A stretch of 64,000 nucleotides of DNA from positions 52,938-116,937 of the forward strand of contig JAZOUD010000133.1 of assembly GCA_045658005.1 (NCBI GenBank), given 5' to 3'. A model generated the notes under the pieces. It did not search any database. It saw only the letters and a list, made by a program, of their open reading frames with translations, and had not been told where the DNA came from. Made by a program: the position numbers and the translations under genes. Positions within the stretch are counted from its first letter, which is position 1; each line of letters opens with the position of its first letter. Source of the stretch: UBA2862 sp045658005. Lineage in GTDB: Bacteria > Bacillota > Clostridia > Christensenellales > Aristaeellaceae. Of the stretch, positions 16,629 to 25,525 are shown piece after piece.

Positions 16629-17535
16629 ACTGCAATGGGACATTCCCGTGCCGGAGGGCATGGAGGGACTGGAAAAGCTGCTGCGGCGCGTGGCGGACGC
16701 CTGCTTCGAGGCGGAGGGCGTCAGTGGCGCGGGCTTCTGCGTGCGCATCGTGGACGACGAACAGATCCGGGCCCTCAACCTGGATATGCGGGGCATCGAC
16801 AGCCCCACCGACGTGCTGTCCTTCCCCACCGTCGCCTATCCCGAAGGCAAGACCGCCCGGGACTGCCCCAAGCGCGTCAGCCGGGAATATGACCCCGCCA
16901 TGGACTGCGCCAACCTCGGCGACTGCGTGATCAACCTGGGCCGCGCCCGCGCTCAGGCGGAGGAATACGGTCACTCGCTGCAGCGTGAGCTGAGCTACCT
17001 CACCGCCCATTCTGCCTTTCACCTGATGGGCTACGACCATATGAACGAGGAGGAGAAAACCGTCATGCGCAACATGGAAGAGCGCGCACTGAGCGCCGTC
17101 GGCATCACCCGTGAGGGCGGAACGCCCTCCCATGAGCAGCTCTTTGAACTGGCCTGCGAGGCCATGCAAAACAGCTACAGCCCCTATTCCCACTTCAAGG
17201 TGGGCGCCTGCATCCTCACTGAAGACGGCAGGACCTTCAAGGGCTGCAACTTCGAAAACGCCTCTTACGGTGCGACGATCTGTGCCGAGCGCTGCGCGGC
17301 CTCCTGCGCCATCGCCGCCGGCGCGCGCCGCTTCGCCGCCATCGCGGTGGTGGGCTCCACCGCCGTCGCCTGGCCCTGCGGCATCTGCCGCCAGGTGCTG
17401 CGGGAATTTTCGGACTTGGATATGCCCGTGATCGTGGGGCAATACGGCAAGGGCTACACCGTCAGGACTCTGGGCGAGCTGCTGCCGGAATCCCTCAGTC
17501 CCGAAGATCTGGGCGTGAATGTGGACGAAGCCTGA
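16618..17535 (+). CDS. Fused rRNA-maturation endonuclease YbeY and cytidine deaminase
   Basis: This 305-residue protein joins two enzymes. Residues 1 to about 158 are YbeY, the zinc RNase of 16S rRNA 3'-end maturation and ribosome quality control, with the H-x3-H-x5-H ligands at His131, His135 and His141 (HSAFHLMGYDH). Residues about 170-305 are a tetrameric-type cytidine deaminase with Cys222-Ala-Glu224 (TICAERCA) and Cys254/Cys257 (PCGICRQ) as zinc site and catalytic Glu. There is no stop or frame change at the joint (ITREGGTPSHEQLF). In Bacillus the same genes are separate, with dgkA between them; here dgkA is missing and era does not follow. Both active sites look intact. Confidence 0.9.
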   Translation: MAIELQWDIPVPEGMEGLEKLLRRVADACFEAEGVSGAGFCVRIVDDEQIRALNLDMRGIDSPTDVLSFPTVAYPEGKTARDCPKRVSREYDPAMDCANLGDCVINLGRARAQAEEYGHSLQRELSYLTAHSAFHLMGYDHMNEEEKTVMRNMEERALSAVGITREGGTPSHEQLFELACEAMQNSYSPYSHFKVGACILTEDGRTFKGCNFENASYGATICAERCAASCAIAAGARRFAAIAVVGSTAVAWPCGICRQVLREFSDLDMPVIVGQYGKGYTVRTLGELLPESLSPEDLGVNVDEA

Positions 17536-17545
17536 CAAATACAGC

Positions 17546-17589
17546 GCTGCCCCGAATGATTGCATGCAGTCATTCGGGGCAGCTTTTTT
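17546..17589 (+). terminator. Terminator of the yqfC-pgpH-ybeY operon
   Basis: Perfect 14-bp arms (17546-17559, 17570-17583) are followed by T6. It lies ten bases after the ybeY-cdd stop and ends the operon before the convergent surface-protein gene. Confidence 0.92.
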
Positions 17590-17596
17590 CAGTGTG

Positions 17597-20203
17597 TCAT
17601 TTTTTGACCGTGATCTTCACCTTCGCCGTCTTGCCGTTGAAGGTCTTCACCGTGATGACCGCAGTGCCAGGCTTCAGGGCCTTCACCTTACCGGATCTGG
17701 TCACGCTGGCCACCTTCGGCTTGTTCGATTTGTATTTTATCGCGTATGAAGCGGCGCCCTTGGGCAGCTTCACCTTCAGCTTCAGCGTCTTGCCCACCTT
17801 CAGCGTCTTGCTCTTCGGCGTAACGGAAACGGAACCCGGCGCCGCCTTGACAATGACCGTCAGCTTGGCCTTCGTCTTGTACACCTTCGACGTGACGGTG
17901 ACCGTCGCCTTGCCCGCCTTCAGGACGGTGAGCTTGCCGGCGGCATCTACTTTTGCCACCTTCGCGTTGCTTGACTTGAACGAACATTGCCGCGCCAGCA
18001 CCCGGCTGGAGTCCGACACGATGCCGTTCAGCTTCTCCCCCTCGCCCATCGCAGCCTTCGATACAAGGAGCTTCGGAGACGGTTTGTAGCTCCCACACTT
18101 TATCCTGACAGCTTCTCCCAAATGGAGCAGATAGCTTCCCTTCTTATATGCCATGCTCTTCCATTCGGAGTAGTATTCTATCGTGCCAAGCTTAAAGGCT
18201 TTGGTGAGCGCCGGGCATTCGCCGACATCCAACTCCGTCAGCGGATTGAGGAATGCCTCCACGCTTTGCAGCTTCTTATTGTGCGTCAAATCCAGCGACT
18301 TCAGCTCACACCAGTAGCAAGACAGCACCCGAAGCTCTGGGTTATGGCTCAAGTCCAGCGTCTCAAAGTAATTGCAGTCGCAGTACAGCTTCCGGAGCTT
18401 TCCATTGCCTCCGAGATCAATACCAGTGACATTGTTCAGAGTGAAGTTCAGCACTGTCAGGTTTGGGAAGAGCTCCACACCCTTCATGCTCTTGATATTC
18501 CGCTCGATACACTCAATCTTCGTGACGCTGTTCAGCTTTTCCCTGCTCAGGGCCTTCGCGCCGCCGGCGATCTCCTCCTGAACATACTTCCTGAAGTTCG
18601 CGTCCGGGAAGTGGGCCTTGTCGATGGGCACGTCCCCGGTCGGCGTCGCGGTGGGCTTGGCCGTTGGCTTTGGTGTGGCCGTCGGCGTCGCGGTGGGCTT
18701 GGCTGTGGGCGTGGGCGTAGGCTTGGCCGTGGGCACGGTGAAGCCGGTCAGCTCGGTCGTCTTGTCCACGGTAAAGCCATAGCTGGACTTTTCGAGATCC
18801 GCCTCGACGTATTGATAATAGGTTCCCATGTCCGTCCTGGCATCATACTTGAGCCTGTCTAAGAGGTACGGGCATTCCCCGATGTTCAGTGTTTTGAGCG
18901 CGTTATTATGGGTGAACAGGTTGTACAGCTTGTCCTGCTTGCCCAGGGTCAGGCTTGTCAGCTGGTTGTCATTGCAGAACATCATCTCAAGGGCATTGTT
19001 CTTGCTGACATCCAGCGCGGTCAGCTGGTTATTGTTGCATTCCAGATACTCCAGCGCGGTATTCTTGCTGAGATCCAAAGCCTTCAGCCGGTTTTCGCCG
19101 CATTTCAGTCTGGTCAACATCGTGGCCGCCTGCACGTTCAGGCTTTCCAGCTTGTTATTGCCAAGGGTCACCTCCTCCAGCGCGGTACAACCGCTGAGAT
19201 CAACCGTCTCGAGACTGGCGTCGCTGCATTTGATCACCCTCAGGTTTTTGCAGCCGCTGGCGTTAATCCTGGCGATGGTTGGAACATATTCCACTTCAAG
19301 GGTCTCCGTAGTGCAATTGCTGACGTTCAGCGTCTTCAGCTTGCATACCGCCCCTTCTTCCACGTAAAACCACGGCGAATAGGCACTCAGGGGATTGTCG
19401 CTGCAATCGACCGTCTCGAGGGCGTCGCAGCCGTAGATATTGCCGGTTGAACGTGAACCGGCATAAAAGTAAATGCTCAGCCCGGAGATTTGGTTGCCGC
19501 GGCAATCCAGGCTCTTCAGCGCCTTGCAATTGTCGATATGGAGCTCCTTGAGCCCGATGCCGTGGCAATCGATGTCCTTCAGGGCGTCGCATTGATCCAC
19601 CATGAGCGTTTCCAGCCTTGCGCTATGCAAATCCAATGCCGCCAGCGCTGTCATTCTGTGTATATCCAGCGATGGCACGCTGATGACGCTGAAGTCCAGC
19701 TGGGTGGCGTCGATGCCGGACAAGGTGAGGTCTTCCAGGCTCGTCAGGTATTGAAGGCCCTCCAGGCTTCTGATCGGACCGGACAGCTCCAGAAAGTCAA
19801 TATACTCAATCTCCCGTTCCGAGATGATATTGTCGTCGTCCTGATCGTATTCCATTATGATGCCGCGCAGCACCTCGTCCGGGAAGTGCGCGGCGTCGAT
19901 CGCCACGTCGGTGTTGGCCACAGGATCGGAAGCCTCTTCACGCCCCGCACCTTCCCCGTCGAGGGCCAGGTCCAAACCGGCGTCCAGGTCGATGGGATTG
20001 ACGATGGACAAGTCATCGCCGATGTCCTCCGGCAGCGCCCCGATCGAAGCGTCGCCGATCTCAATGCCCTCCTCCGCGTAAACCGCCTCCGAGGTGTCGG
20101 GCTCAAGCTCCAGGCCGTCCTCCGCCACGGCCACGATCCCCAGCAGCACCGCCAGCAGGCAGCACACCGCCGCGATACGAAGCCCAATCGAATAACGCTT
20201 CAT
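17597..20203 (-). CDS. Secreted leucine-rich-repeat protein with Ig-like C terminus
   Basis: This 868-residue exported protein starts with a signal peptide (MKRYSIGLRIAAVC...). A first block of leucine-rich repeats runs to about residue 485 and opens with an EF-hand-like EYDQDDDNIISEREI. A Pro/Thr-rich linker (about 488-526) leads to a second, shorter LRR block that again begins with the phrase AHFPD. Two bacterial Ig-like (Big_2) domains follow (about 735-868), very rich in Lys, Val and Thr (SVTPKSKTLKVGK). No LPXTG or membrane anchor is visible, so it is probably secreted or held by charge. A surface-binding or adhesive role is inference. The ATG at 20203 follows AAGGAGG. Confidence 0.82.
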   Translation of the reverse strand: MKRYSIGLRIAAVCCLLAVLLGIVAVAEDGLELEPDTSEAVYAEEGIEIGDASIGALPEDIGDDLSIVNPIDLDAGLDLALDGEGAGREEASDPVANTDVAIDAAHFPDEVLRGIIMEYDQDDDNIISEREIEYIDFLELSGPIRSLEGLQYLTSLEDLTLSGIDATQLDFSVISVPSLDIHRMTALAALDLHSARLETLMVDQCDALKDIDCHGIGLKELHIDNCKALKSLDCRGNQISGLSIYFYAGSRSTGNIYGCDALETVDCSDNPLSAYSPWFYVEEGAVCKLKTLNVSNCTTETLEVEYVPTIARINASGCKNLRVIKCSDASLETVDLSGCTALEEVTLGNNKLESLNVQAATMLTRLKCGENRLKALDLSKNTALEYLECNNNQLTALDVSKNNALEMMFCNDNQLTSLTLGKQDKLYNLFTHNNALKTLNIGECPYLLDRLKYDARTDMGTYYQYVEADLEKSSYGFTVDKTTELTGFTVPTAKPTPTPTAKPTATPTATPKPTAKPTATPTGDVPIDKAHFPDANFRKYVQEEIAGGAKALSREKLNSVTKIECIERNIKSMKGVELFPNLTVLNFTLNNVTGIDLGGNGKLRKLYCDCNYFETLDLSHNPELRVLSCYWCELKSLDLTHNKKLQSVEAFLNPLTELDVGECPALTKAFKLGTIEYYSEWKSMAYKKGSYLLHLGEAVRIKCGSYKPSPKLLVSKAAMGEGEKLNGIVSDSSRVLARQCSFKSSNAKVAKVDAAGKLTVLKAGKATVTVTSKVYKTKAKLTVIVKAAPGSVSVTPKSKTLKVGKTLKLKVKLPKGAASYAIKYKSNKPKVASVTRSGKVKALKPGTAVITVKTFNGKTAKVKITVKK

Positions 20204-20351
20204 AAACCATCCTCCTTCATATGTATGGGGTCCTTGTGTTTGGGATCCCTGCCGTCCCGTCGGTGCCACGGCGCAACGCAAGAATGAACCGAAGGCATCC
20301 CTTTGCCCCCGGTTCGCGCCTGCCCCGACCTCCGTCGGGATTCTGTAATTC

Positions 20352-20357
20352 ATTATA
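20352..20357 (-). promoter_or_regulatory. Extended -10 promoter of the LRR protein gene
   Basis: On the minus strand TGATATAAT forms an extended -10 about 150 bases before the start codon. No good -35 is seen. The 20203-20439 gap otherwise holds only this leader and a GC-rich hairpin-prone stretch near 20310-20340. Confidence 0.45.
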
Positions 20358-20438
20358 TCAATGCATTGTATCAATATTGTTACATATCCACGTCGCCTGT
20401 GTGTATAATTCGCCGCTTACCCTTTCGGGGCAGAATTT

Positions 20439-20840
20439 CTATGCGATTTGCCCTCGCCGAGGGGTGGGCAGGTTTGACAGCACCGCCCCGGCCGTCGCGC
20501 CAAGGGCCGCGCCGATCAGTATCTCCCCCAGCATCTGGGTGACCACGAAGGCGTTGCCGCCCAGCGCCACGTAGCAGGCATAGCCGATGGTCATGTACAG
20601 CATGGCGACGGCCGCGCCCGTCAAAAAGCCCCGATGACCGCCGCGCCCCACCGCCACGGTCACGCCCAGCAGTATGCTCAGCAGCTTCATCACCTGGTTC
20701 AATGCCGTCAGCGCGCTGTCGGAGACGCGAACGCCCAGCGCCAGCGCCGCGACCCCCACCATCAGCAAAAGTGTCAGCGCCACGGCGCAAAGCAGTCCCT
20801 TCAGTATCGAACCCATCGCCTGTCCCCTGCGCTTTCCCAT
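20439..20840 (-). CDS. TIGR04086-like small membrane protein
   Basis: This 133-residue protein has four predicted membrane helices (about 12-34, 42-62, 70-95, 100-125) with a glycine-rich GRGGHRGFLTGAA turn in the middle. The pattern KGLLCAVALT followed by two helical hairpins resembles the clostridial TIGR04086 membrane family, whose function is unknown. The ATG at 20840 follows GAGGGGG by seven bases, favoured over an in-frame Met nine codons upstream. I cannot assign a role. Confidence 0.65.
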   Translation of the reverse strand: MGKRRGQAMGSILKGLLCAVALTLLLMVGVAALALGVRVSDSALTALNQVMKLLSILLGVTVAVGRGGHRGFLTGAAVAMLYMTIGYACYVALGGNAFVVTQMLGEILIGAALGATAGAVLSNLPTPRRGQIA

Positions 20841-20935
20841 GAAACATCCCCCTCGTCGTTTTTTCAATCCTATGATAGTCCCGACAAATCAATGCCGAAT
20901 TAATTATAATTTTACTCTGATAAACTGCTAAATCG

Positions 20936-20963
20936 TTGAATATTCATATCGATATTGTATAAT
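20936..20963 (+). promoter_or_regulatory. Promoter of the sodium symporter gene
   Basis: TTGAAT (20936-20941) and TATAAT (20958-20963) are separated by 16 bases, 34 bases before the start codon, in a locally AT-rich stretch. Confidence 0.7.
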
Positions 20964-20996
20964 AAAATTGATATTACATTGGATGGGGAGATCAAT

Positions 20997-22460
20997 ATGA
21001 ATGTAACAGAACTGATCGTCTTTATCATCTATCTCGTGTTCATGATCGGCATCGGCGTGTACTTCTTCCTGCGCTCCAAGGGTGCCAACGAGAAGGACTA
21101 CTTCCTGGGCGGCAGGAAAATGGGCGCGTGGGTGTCGGCGCTTTCCGCCGGCGCCTCCGACATGAGCGCCTGGGTGCTGATGGGCCTGCCCGCCTCGGTG
21201 TACGCTGCGGGCATGGGCCAGACCTGGATCGCCATCGGGCTGGCCATCGGCTACGCCCTGAGCTGGATCTTTGAAGCGCCGCGGCTGCGTCGCTTCTCCA
21301 TCGAGGCCAACGACTCCATCACCATCCCCCAGTACCTGACCAACCGCTTCCTCTCGAAGAGCAAGGCGCTGCAGATCATCTGCGCGGTGATCTTCATATT
21401 CGCCTACACGATCTACGCGGCCTCCAGCATCAAGGCCTGCGGCACGCTGTTCAACACCGTCATCGGCATGAACGCCACCGTGGCCATGTACCTGGCGGCG
21501 GCCATCATCATCGGCTATACCTTCCTGGGCGGCTTCTCCGCCGTGTGCTGGACCGACTTCTTCCAGGGCCTGCTGATGCTGGCGGCGCTGCTGATCGCGC
21601 CGATCTTCGCGCTGGGGATCATCAACAGCAGCACGGCCCAGACCGTGACCGAGCTGCCCGAGAACTACTGGCACTTCGCCCGCGACTGGCGGGAAATCGC
21701 CTCCGGCCTGGGCTGGGGCCTGGGCTACTTCGGCATGCCCCACATCATCATCCGCTTCATGTCGGTGCGCTCCCAGAAGGAGCTGCGCAAGTCCAGCGTG
21801 ATCGGCATCTCCTGGACGCTGATCATACTGACCATGTCCGTGGCCGCCGGCGCGGTGGGCCGGGTGATGTCCTCCAGGGGCATCATTGAGATCACCGACT
21901 CCGCCACCGTGTTCATCCAGATGACCCGCGCCATCTTCCCGGCGCTGATCTCCGGCATACTGCTCTCGGCGATACTGGCCGCATCGATGTCCACCGCCGA
22001 TTCCCAGCTGCTGGCTTCGGCCTCGGCCTTCGCCAGCGACGTCTACAAGCCCGTCTTCCGCAGGGACGCCTCCGACAGGGAGATGCTCTGGGCGGGCCGC
22101 GTGGTGGTCATCATCATCGCCGTGATCGCGCTGATCGTCGCCTCCAACCCCAACAGCGGCACGATCATGGGCTTGGTGGAGAACGCCTGGGGCGTGTTCG
22201 GCGCCGCCTTCGGCCCGACCATACTGCTCAGCCTGTTCTGGCGTCGGCTGAACTTCGGCGGCGCGGTGGCCGGCATACTGGTCGGCGCGGTGGTGGATAT
22301 CCTGTGGCTGGCCCTGCTGAAGGGCACCGGCCTGTATGAGATCATCCCCGGCTTTGTGGCCGGCATGCTCGCCGCTGTCATCGTCTCCCTGGTCACCCCC
22401 GCCCCCGGCGCGAAGGTCGAGGCCCTGTTTGACCGGGCCACGAAGGCATTGGATCAGTAA
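20997..22460 (+). CDS. putP: Sodium/solute symporter, PutP-type (probable sodium/proline symporter)
   Basis: This 487-residue membrane protein of the SSF family should have about 13 helices. The signature region DYFLGGRKMGAWVSALSAGASDMSAWV and LPASVYAAG near residues 34-75 match PutP, as does ILAASMSTADSQLLASASAF, which carries sodium-site Ser and Thr residues. It imports proline (or a related solute) with sodium. GGGGAG lies before the ATG at 20997; an upstream in-frame Met falls on the -10 box and is excluded. It stands alone between a promoter and two terminator hairpins. Confidence 0.87.
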   Translation: MNVTELIVFIIYLVFMIGIGVYFFLRSKGANEKDYFLGGRKMGAWVSALSAGASDMSAWVLMGLPASVYAAGMGQTWIAIGLAIGYALSWIFEAPRLRRFSIEANDSITIPQYLTNRFLSKSKALQIICAVIFIFAYTIYAASSIKACGTLFNTVIGMNATVAMYLAAAIIIGYTFLGGFSAVCWTDFFQGLLMLAALLIAPIFALGIINSSTAQTVTELPENYWHFARDWREIASGLGWGLGYFGMPHIIIRFMSVRSQKELRKSSVIGISWTLIILTMSVAAGAVGRVMSSRGIIEITDSATVFIQMTRAIFPALISGILLSAILAASMSTADSQLLASASAFASDVYKPVFRRDASDREMLWAGRVVVIIIAVIALIVASNPNSGTIMGLVENAWGVFGAAFGPTILLSLFWRRLNFGGAVAGILVGAVVDILWLALLKGTGLYEIIPGFVAGMLAAVIVSLVTPAPGAKVEALFDRATKALDQ

Positions 22461-22463
22461 CAA

Positions 22464-22504
22464 GTATAAACAACCTGTCGCCAATGCCGGCAGGTTGTTT
22501 ATAC
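22464..22504 (+). terminator. 14-bp perfect hairpin after the symporter gene
   Basis: Arms 22464-22477 and 22491-22504 are perfect complements, with the T-rich part inside the descending arm and no T run after it. A canonical terminator follows just downstream. Confidence 0.65.
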
Positions 22505-22525
22505 CTGGATCATGTCGCCCATCTG

Positions 22526-22556
22526 AACCACCGCAACCCACCGCGGTGGTTTTTTA
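22526..22556 (+). terminator. Rho-independent terminator after the symporter gene
   Basis: Nine-bp arms (22526-22534, 22543-22551) run into a T8 run. It overlaps the stop codon of the convergent YihY-family gene. Confidence 0.85.
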
Positions 22557-23372
22557 TGCTTTCCGCCGCGCCCGCCTGTCCCGGAGGGCGATGTTCAGCG
22601 CCGCGCCGACGAATATCGCCTGGCATATCAGATACAGCCACAGCATCAGCAGGATCAGCGAAGCCAGCGACCCATACACCAGGGAATACCGGGCTGAGGA
22701 GGCGATCAGCCGGGAAAACAGCGTGCTCATCAGCACCACGCCCGCCGTCGCCAGCAGTGCGCCGGGCAGCACCAGGTATTTGTCGTTTCGGGGTCGGGTG
22801 AAGCCGAAAATGCCCCAGAACAGCAAAAACGCGACGCCGCCCAGCAGCATGAATCGCGCCGATATCCACCAGGCATCGGTCACGTTGATTGAAAAGCCCT
22901 GCTGCAGCCAATCCAGGAACCGGCGTCCGGTGAGCAGCACGACCATCGAAAGGTATACCGCCAGCAGCAGCGCCACCGCCAGCGCGAAGCTGACAAGGAA
23001 GTCCGTCATGGCGCGAAAGCGGTGACCGCCCTGCATCTCATTGATGGTCCCCTGCAGCACGCGGACCGCCGCAGAGGCGGAGACCACCAGCATCGTGATC
23101 GCCGCGATCAGCACCGTGCGGCCGCCGGTGCCGGCGACGTGCATCAGGAAGGACTTGATCAGCTCGTCCGCCGAGGGCGTCAGGAACTGTTCGAGATAGT
23201 TGAACACGTTCATCGCCACCTGGTAGTTCTGCCCAAACAGCGCGTACAGGCAGATGATCAGGGGGAAGATGGTCATGGTCAGGTAATAGGACAGCGCCGC
23301 CGACGCCCGGGGCACCATTCTGTTCAGATAGATATTATAGACGTCCTTGATAAGCGCCAATACGGAAGTCAC
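22554..23372 (-). CDS. YihY/BrkB-family inner membrane protein
   Basis: This 272-residue polytopic protein matches the YihY/BrkB family (often annotated as ribonuclease BN by mistake). Features include the early RMVPRASAALSYYLTMTIFPLI segment, about six membrane helices and the C-terminal SLVYGSLASLILLMLWLYL. The GTG at 23372 is preferred because GAGGAGG lies about six bases upstream; the in-frame ATG at 23390 has no ribosome site and its own codons form that GAGGAGG. The molecular function of the family is unknown. Confidence 0.78.
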   Translation of the reverse strand: MTSVLALIKDVYNIYLNRMVPRASAALSYYLTMTIFPLIICLYALFGQNYQVAMNVFNYLEQFLTPSADELIKSFLMHVAGTGGRTVLIAAITMLVVSASAAVRVLQGTINEMQGGHRFRAMTDFLVSFALAVALLLAVYLSMVVLLTGRRFLDWLQQGFSINVTDAWWISARFMLLGGVAFLLFWGIFGFTRPRNDKYLVLPGALLATAGVVLMSTLFSRLIASSARYSLVYGSLASLILLMLWLYLICQAIFVGAALNIALRDRRARRKA

Positions 23373-23553
23373 AGGCTTCCTCCTCGTCATGTTTCTTAAG
23401 CTGGGGCGGCATGCAGTATGCGCAAAAGCAGACTATTTACGCAGATCAAAAGGATCCTATTCCACCATCCCTTTCGGGTGATAGCAGCTTTTCGCAAATC
23501 AGCACTGGCCCATACCATGTTATGATGGTCACCAGGGGTCTCATCATATGTAA

Positions 23554-23583
23554 CGCCCCCACGCATATACAAACGTGGGGGTG
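23554..23583. terminator. Hairpin in the gap between the YihY-like gene and oppA
   Basis: Eight-bp GC arms (23556-23563, 23574-23581) lie about 40 bases past the oppA stop on the minus strand. There is no T run on either side, so terminator activity is uncertain. The 23400-23620 gap holds nothing else recognisable. Confidence 0.4.
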
Positions 23584-23621
23584 CTGCATTTGAACTAAAG
23601 GAATCGGTCTATTCACGTTGA

Positions 23622-25208
23622 TCAGCCGACGGAGGCGTACTCGAAGAAGAAGTGTCCAATGGGATTTGCGATCACGCCTTTGACGTCTGGCTTGACAAGG
23701 TATTGCAGCTCGTAGCTATATACCGGCATGGCAGGCATCATATCGGTCAGGTATTTTTCCATCTGGATCAGAGCCGCTTCACGTTCTGCGGGATCGATCA
23801 TCTGTAAAGAGTCCTTATACATCTGAGTGTATACGGGATCATCCCATTGATTCTCTGAGGCGTTGGAACCGTCAGTAAATATCTTCAAATGAGCTGAAGG
23901 ATCCAGGTAATCGCAAGTAAAACCATTGCGATCAACCGAAAAGTTTCCAGCACCCAGTTCACGCCAGTACACTTTTGATTCCAAAGTCTGTATCTCATAG
24001 TCTACACCCAAATTGGTCTTCCAGAATTCTCCCAGTATCTGCATCATTAGCTTCTGTTGGGGATCATTCTTACAAACCAATTTGACAGTCGGGAAACCCT
24101 CTCCGTTAGGATAGCCCGCTTCAGCCATCAACTGTTGAGCTGCGGAAACATCCTCTGAGAACATATCGCCGGCAATTTCACGATATGTTTTTGTAGGATC
24201 GGTCAGCGACATCTGAGAATAAGGCACATACCCAAACAGCGGGGGCTCAATGATGCCCAACGCAGTCAGCATAGACTTGCGGTCGATCGCCATCGCAAAT
24301 GCCTGGCGAACACGCTTGTCAGAAAACTCAGGTAGCAGGCACTGAAAATCACAATACTGTATACCTATTCTACCCTTAGTGTAGAATTCATCTGAATCGG
24401 CATATTGAGCCAGCGCATCGGGGTTCAAGTTTGTATTAACATTAATTTCACCGTTGTTGTAAGCAGTCAGAGCAGCTGTAGCGTCGGGAATGACAACAAA
24501 CTGTACCTCATCGATGTTGACCCGATCTGCATCGTAGTAATAAGGGTTCTTGACCATTACTATACGACTTAGCGAAGAATACTCTTCCAACATAAACGGA
24601 CCATTGGAAACATATGTGGATACATCACTTGTCCAATTCTCATTGGCTTCCGCATTCACCTTGCTAATGGGGAAAAACGCAGTTGTCGCAGTCAGATTGA
24701 TAAACCATGGAGTAGATGTCTCAAGTTCAACTTCAAAGGTCTTCTCATCCAACGCCTTCACGCCAACTTCTTCTGCTGAAACTTTTTCGTTGCTATATGC
24801 TTCTCCATTCTTGATAATCCAAAGATCGTTGCTCGCAGGAGTAACAGGATACAGGGTGGACAGCCACGAGTATTCAAAATCATAGGCCGTAAGGTCAGAG
24901 CCATCAGACCACTTCAGGCCATCCTTCAAAGTGAAAGTATAAGTCATACCGTCCTCGGACATCTCGTATGATTCTGCCAGGGAAGGCACATAAGTCTCGC
25001 CGTTCGATTCCAACTTATACAAGCCAGTGAACAAATTCTGCAACACGCGTGAAGATCGCGAGAATGAGCACTCAGTGGGATTCATCACTTCTGGGTCATC
25101 CTCTATTGAGGTGACGATGACCTGCCTTGCTTCCTCCGCGAAGGCAGGAACAACCAGCACCATTGCCGATAATGCCAAAACAAGCAACAAAGAGAGCAGC
25201 TTTTCCAT
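23622..25208 (-). CDS. oppA: Peptide-binding protein of an oligopeptide ABC transporter (OppA-like)
   Basis: This 528-residue exported protein belongs to solute-binding family 5 (DppA/OppA). The signal peptide ends PAFA and has no lipobox Cys. Typical motifs follow: the ligand-pocket start DDPEVMNPTE, then LAESYEMSEDGMTYTFTLKDGLKWSDG, SNGPFMLEEY and RVRQAFAMAIDRKSM. It should deliver peptides to the OppBCDF complex encoded divergently. The gene is clearly AT-richer than its neighbours (sampled 60-base lines give 30 and 26 G+C, against 42 in oppD), with different codon choice, so it may have another origin. AGGAGG lies before the ATG. Confidence 0.88.
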   Translation of the reverse strand: MEKLLSLLLVLALSAMVLVVPAFAEEARQVIVTSIEDDPEVMNPTECSFSRSSRVLQNLFTGLYKLESNGETYVPSLAESYEMSEDGMTYTFTLKDGLKWSDGSDLTAYDFEYSWLSTLYPVTPASNDLWIIKNGEAYSNEKVSAEEVGVKALDEKTFEVELETSTPWFINLTATTAFFPISKVNAEANENWTSDVSTYVSNGPFMLEEYSSLSRIVMVKNPYYYDADRVNIDEVQFVVIPDATAALTAYNNGEINVNTNLNPDALAQYADSDEFYTKGRIGIQYCDFQCLLPEFSDKRVRQAFAMAIDRKSMLTALGIIEPPLFGYVPYSQMSLTDPTKTYREIAGDMFSEDVSAAQQLMAEAGYPNGEGFPTVKLVCKNDPQQKLMMQILGEFWKTNLGVDYEIQTLESKVYWRELGAGNFSVDRNGFTCDYLDPSAHLKIFTDGSNASENQWDDPVYTQMYKDSLQMIDPAEREAALIQMEKYLTDMMPAMPVYSYELQYLVKPDVKGVIANPIGHFFFEYASVG

Positions 25209-25282
25209 GATTGGAACCTCCTATTGATTATTCACCATGCCGTGTTGCGAAACCGATCCGAAACACTTCACAGCACAATTTA

Positions 25283-25311
25283 TTTATAGCAGCTTATATG
25301 AGTTTTGTCAA
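25283..25311 (-). promoter_or_regulatory. Strong promoter of oppA
   Basis: On the minus strand TTGACA (25311-25306) and TATAAA (25288-25283) are spaced exactly 17 bases. It lies in the AT-rich 318-base gap to oppB. That gap also has a TTGACA at 25353-25358 on the plus strand without a good -10, and several TATA-like sequences near 25470-25490; the oppB promoter is therefore not settled. Confidence 0.85.
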
Positions 25312-25525
25312 GAATGTTTTAAAAAAACAAGCTTGCCACATGATGATTCTGTTTGACAGCACGATATGACTTTCGTTGTTAAAAATGCATTTCACTGCTT
25401 TTTCTCTTGCGCCTGTTGCTATTTCGTAGTAAAATTATTCTCGCATTAGTATCAGAATGCAATGAATATAAATATATTTATACTATACATATCATTTTGA
25501 ATTTCACGTCTCTGGAGGTGATAGC

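Noticed and set aside
20380..20892. A 170-codon leftward frame overlapping the small membrane protein gene
   Set aside because: It is out of frame with the gene that has a ribosome site and four clear membrane helices; its product is Arg/Gly-rich and typical of a shadow frame.
23411..23593. A 60-codon frame in the gap before oppA
   Set aside because: There is no ribosome site or protein-like composition, and it contains a hairpin; I treat the region as intergenic.
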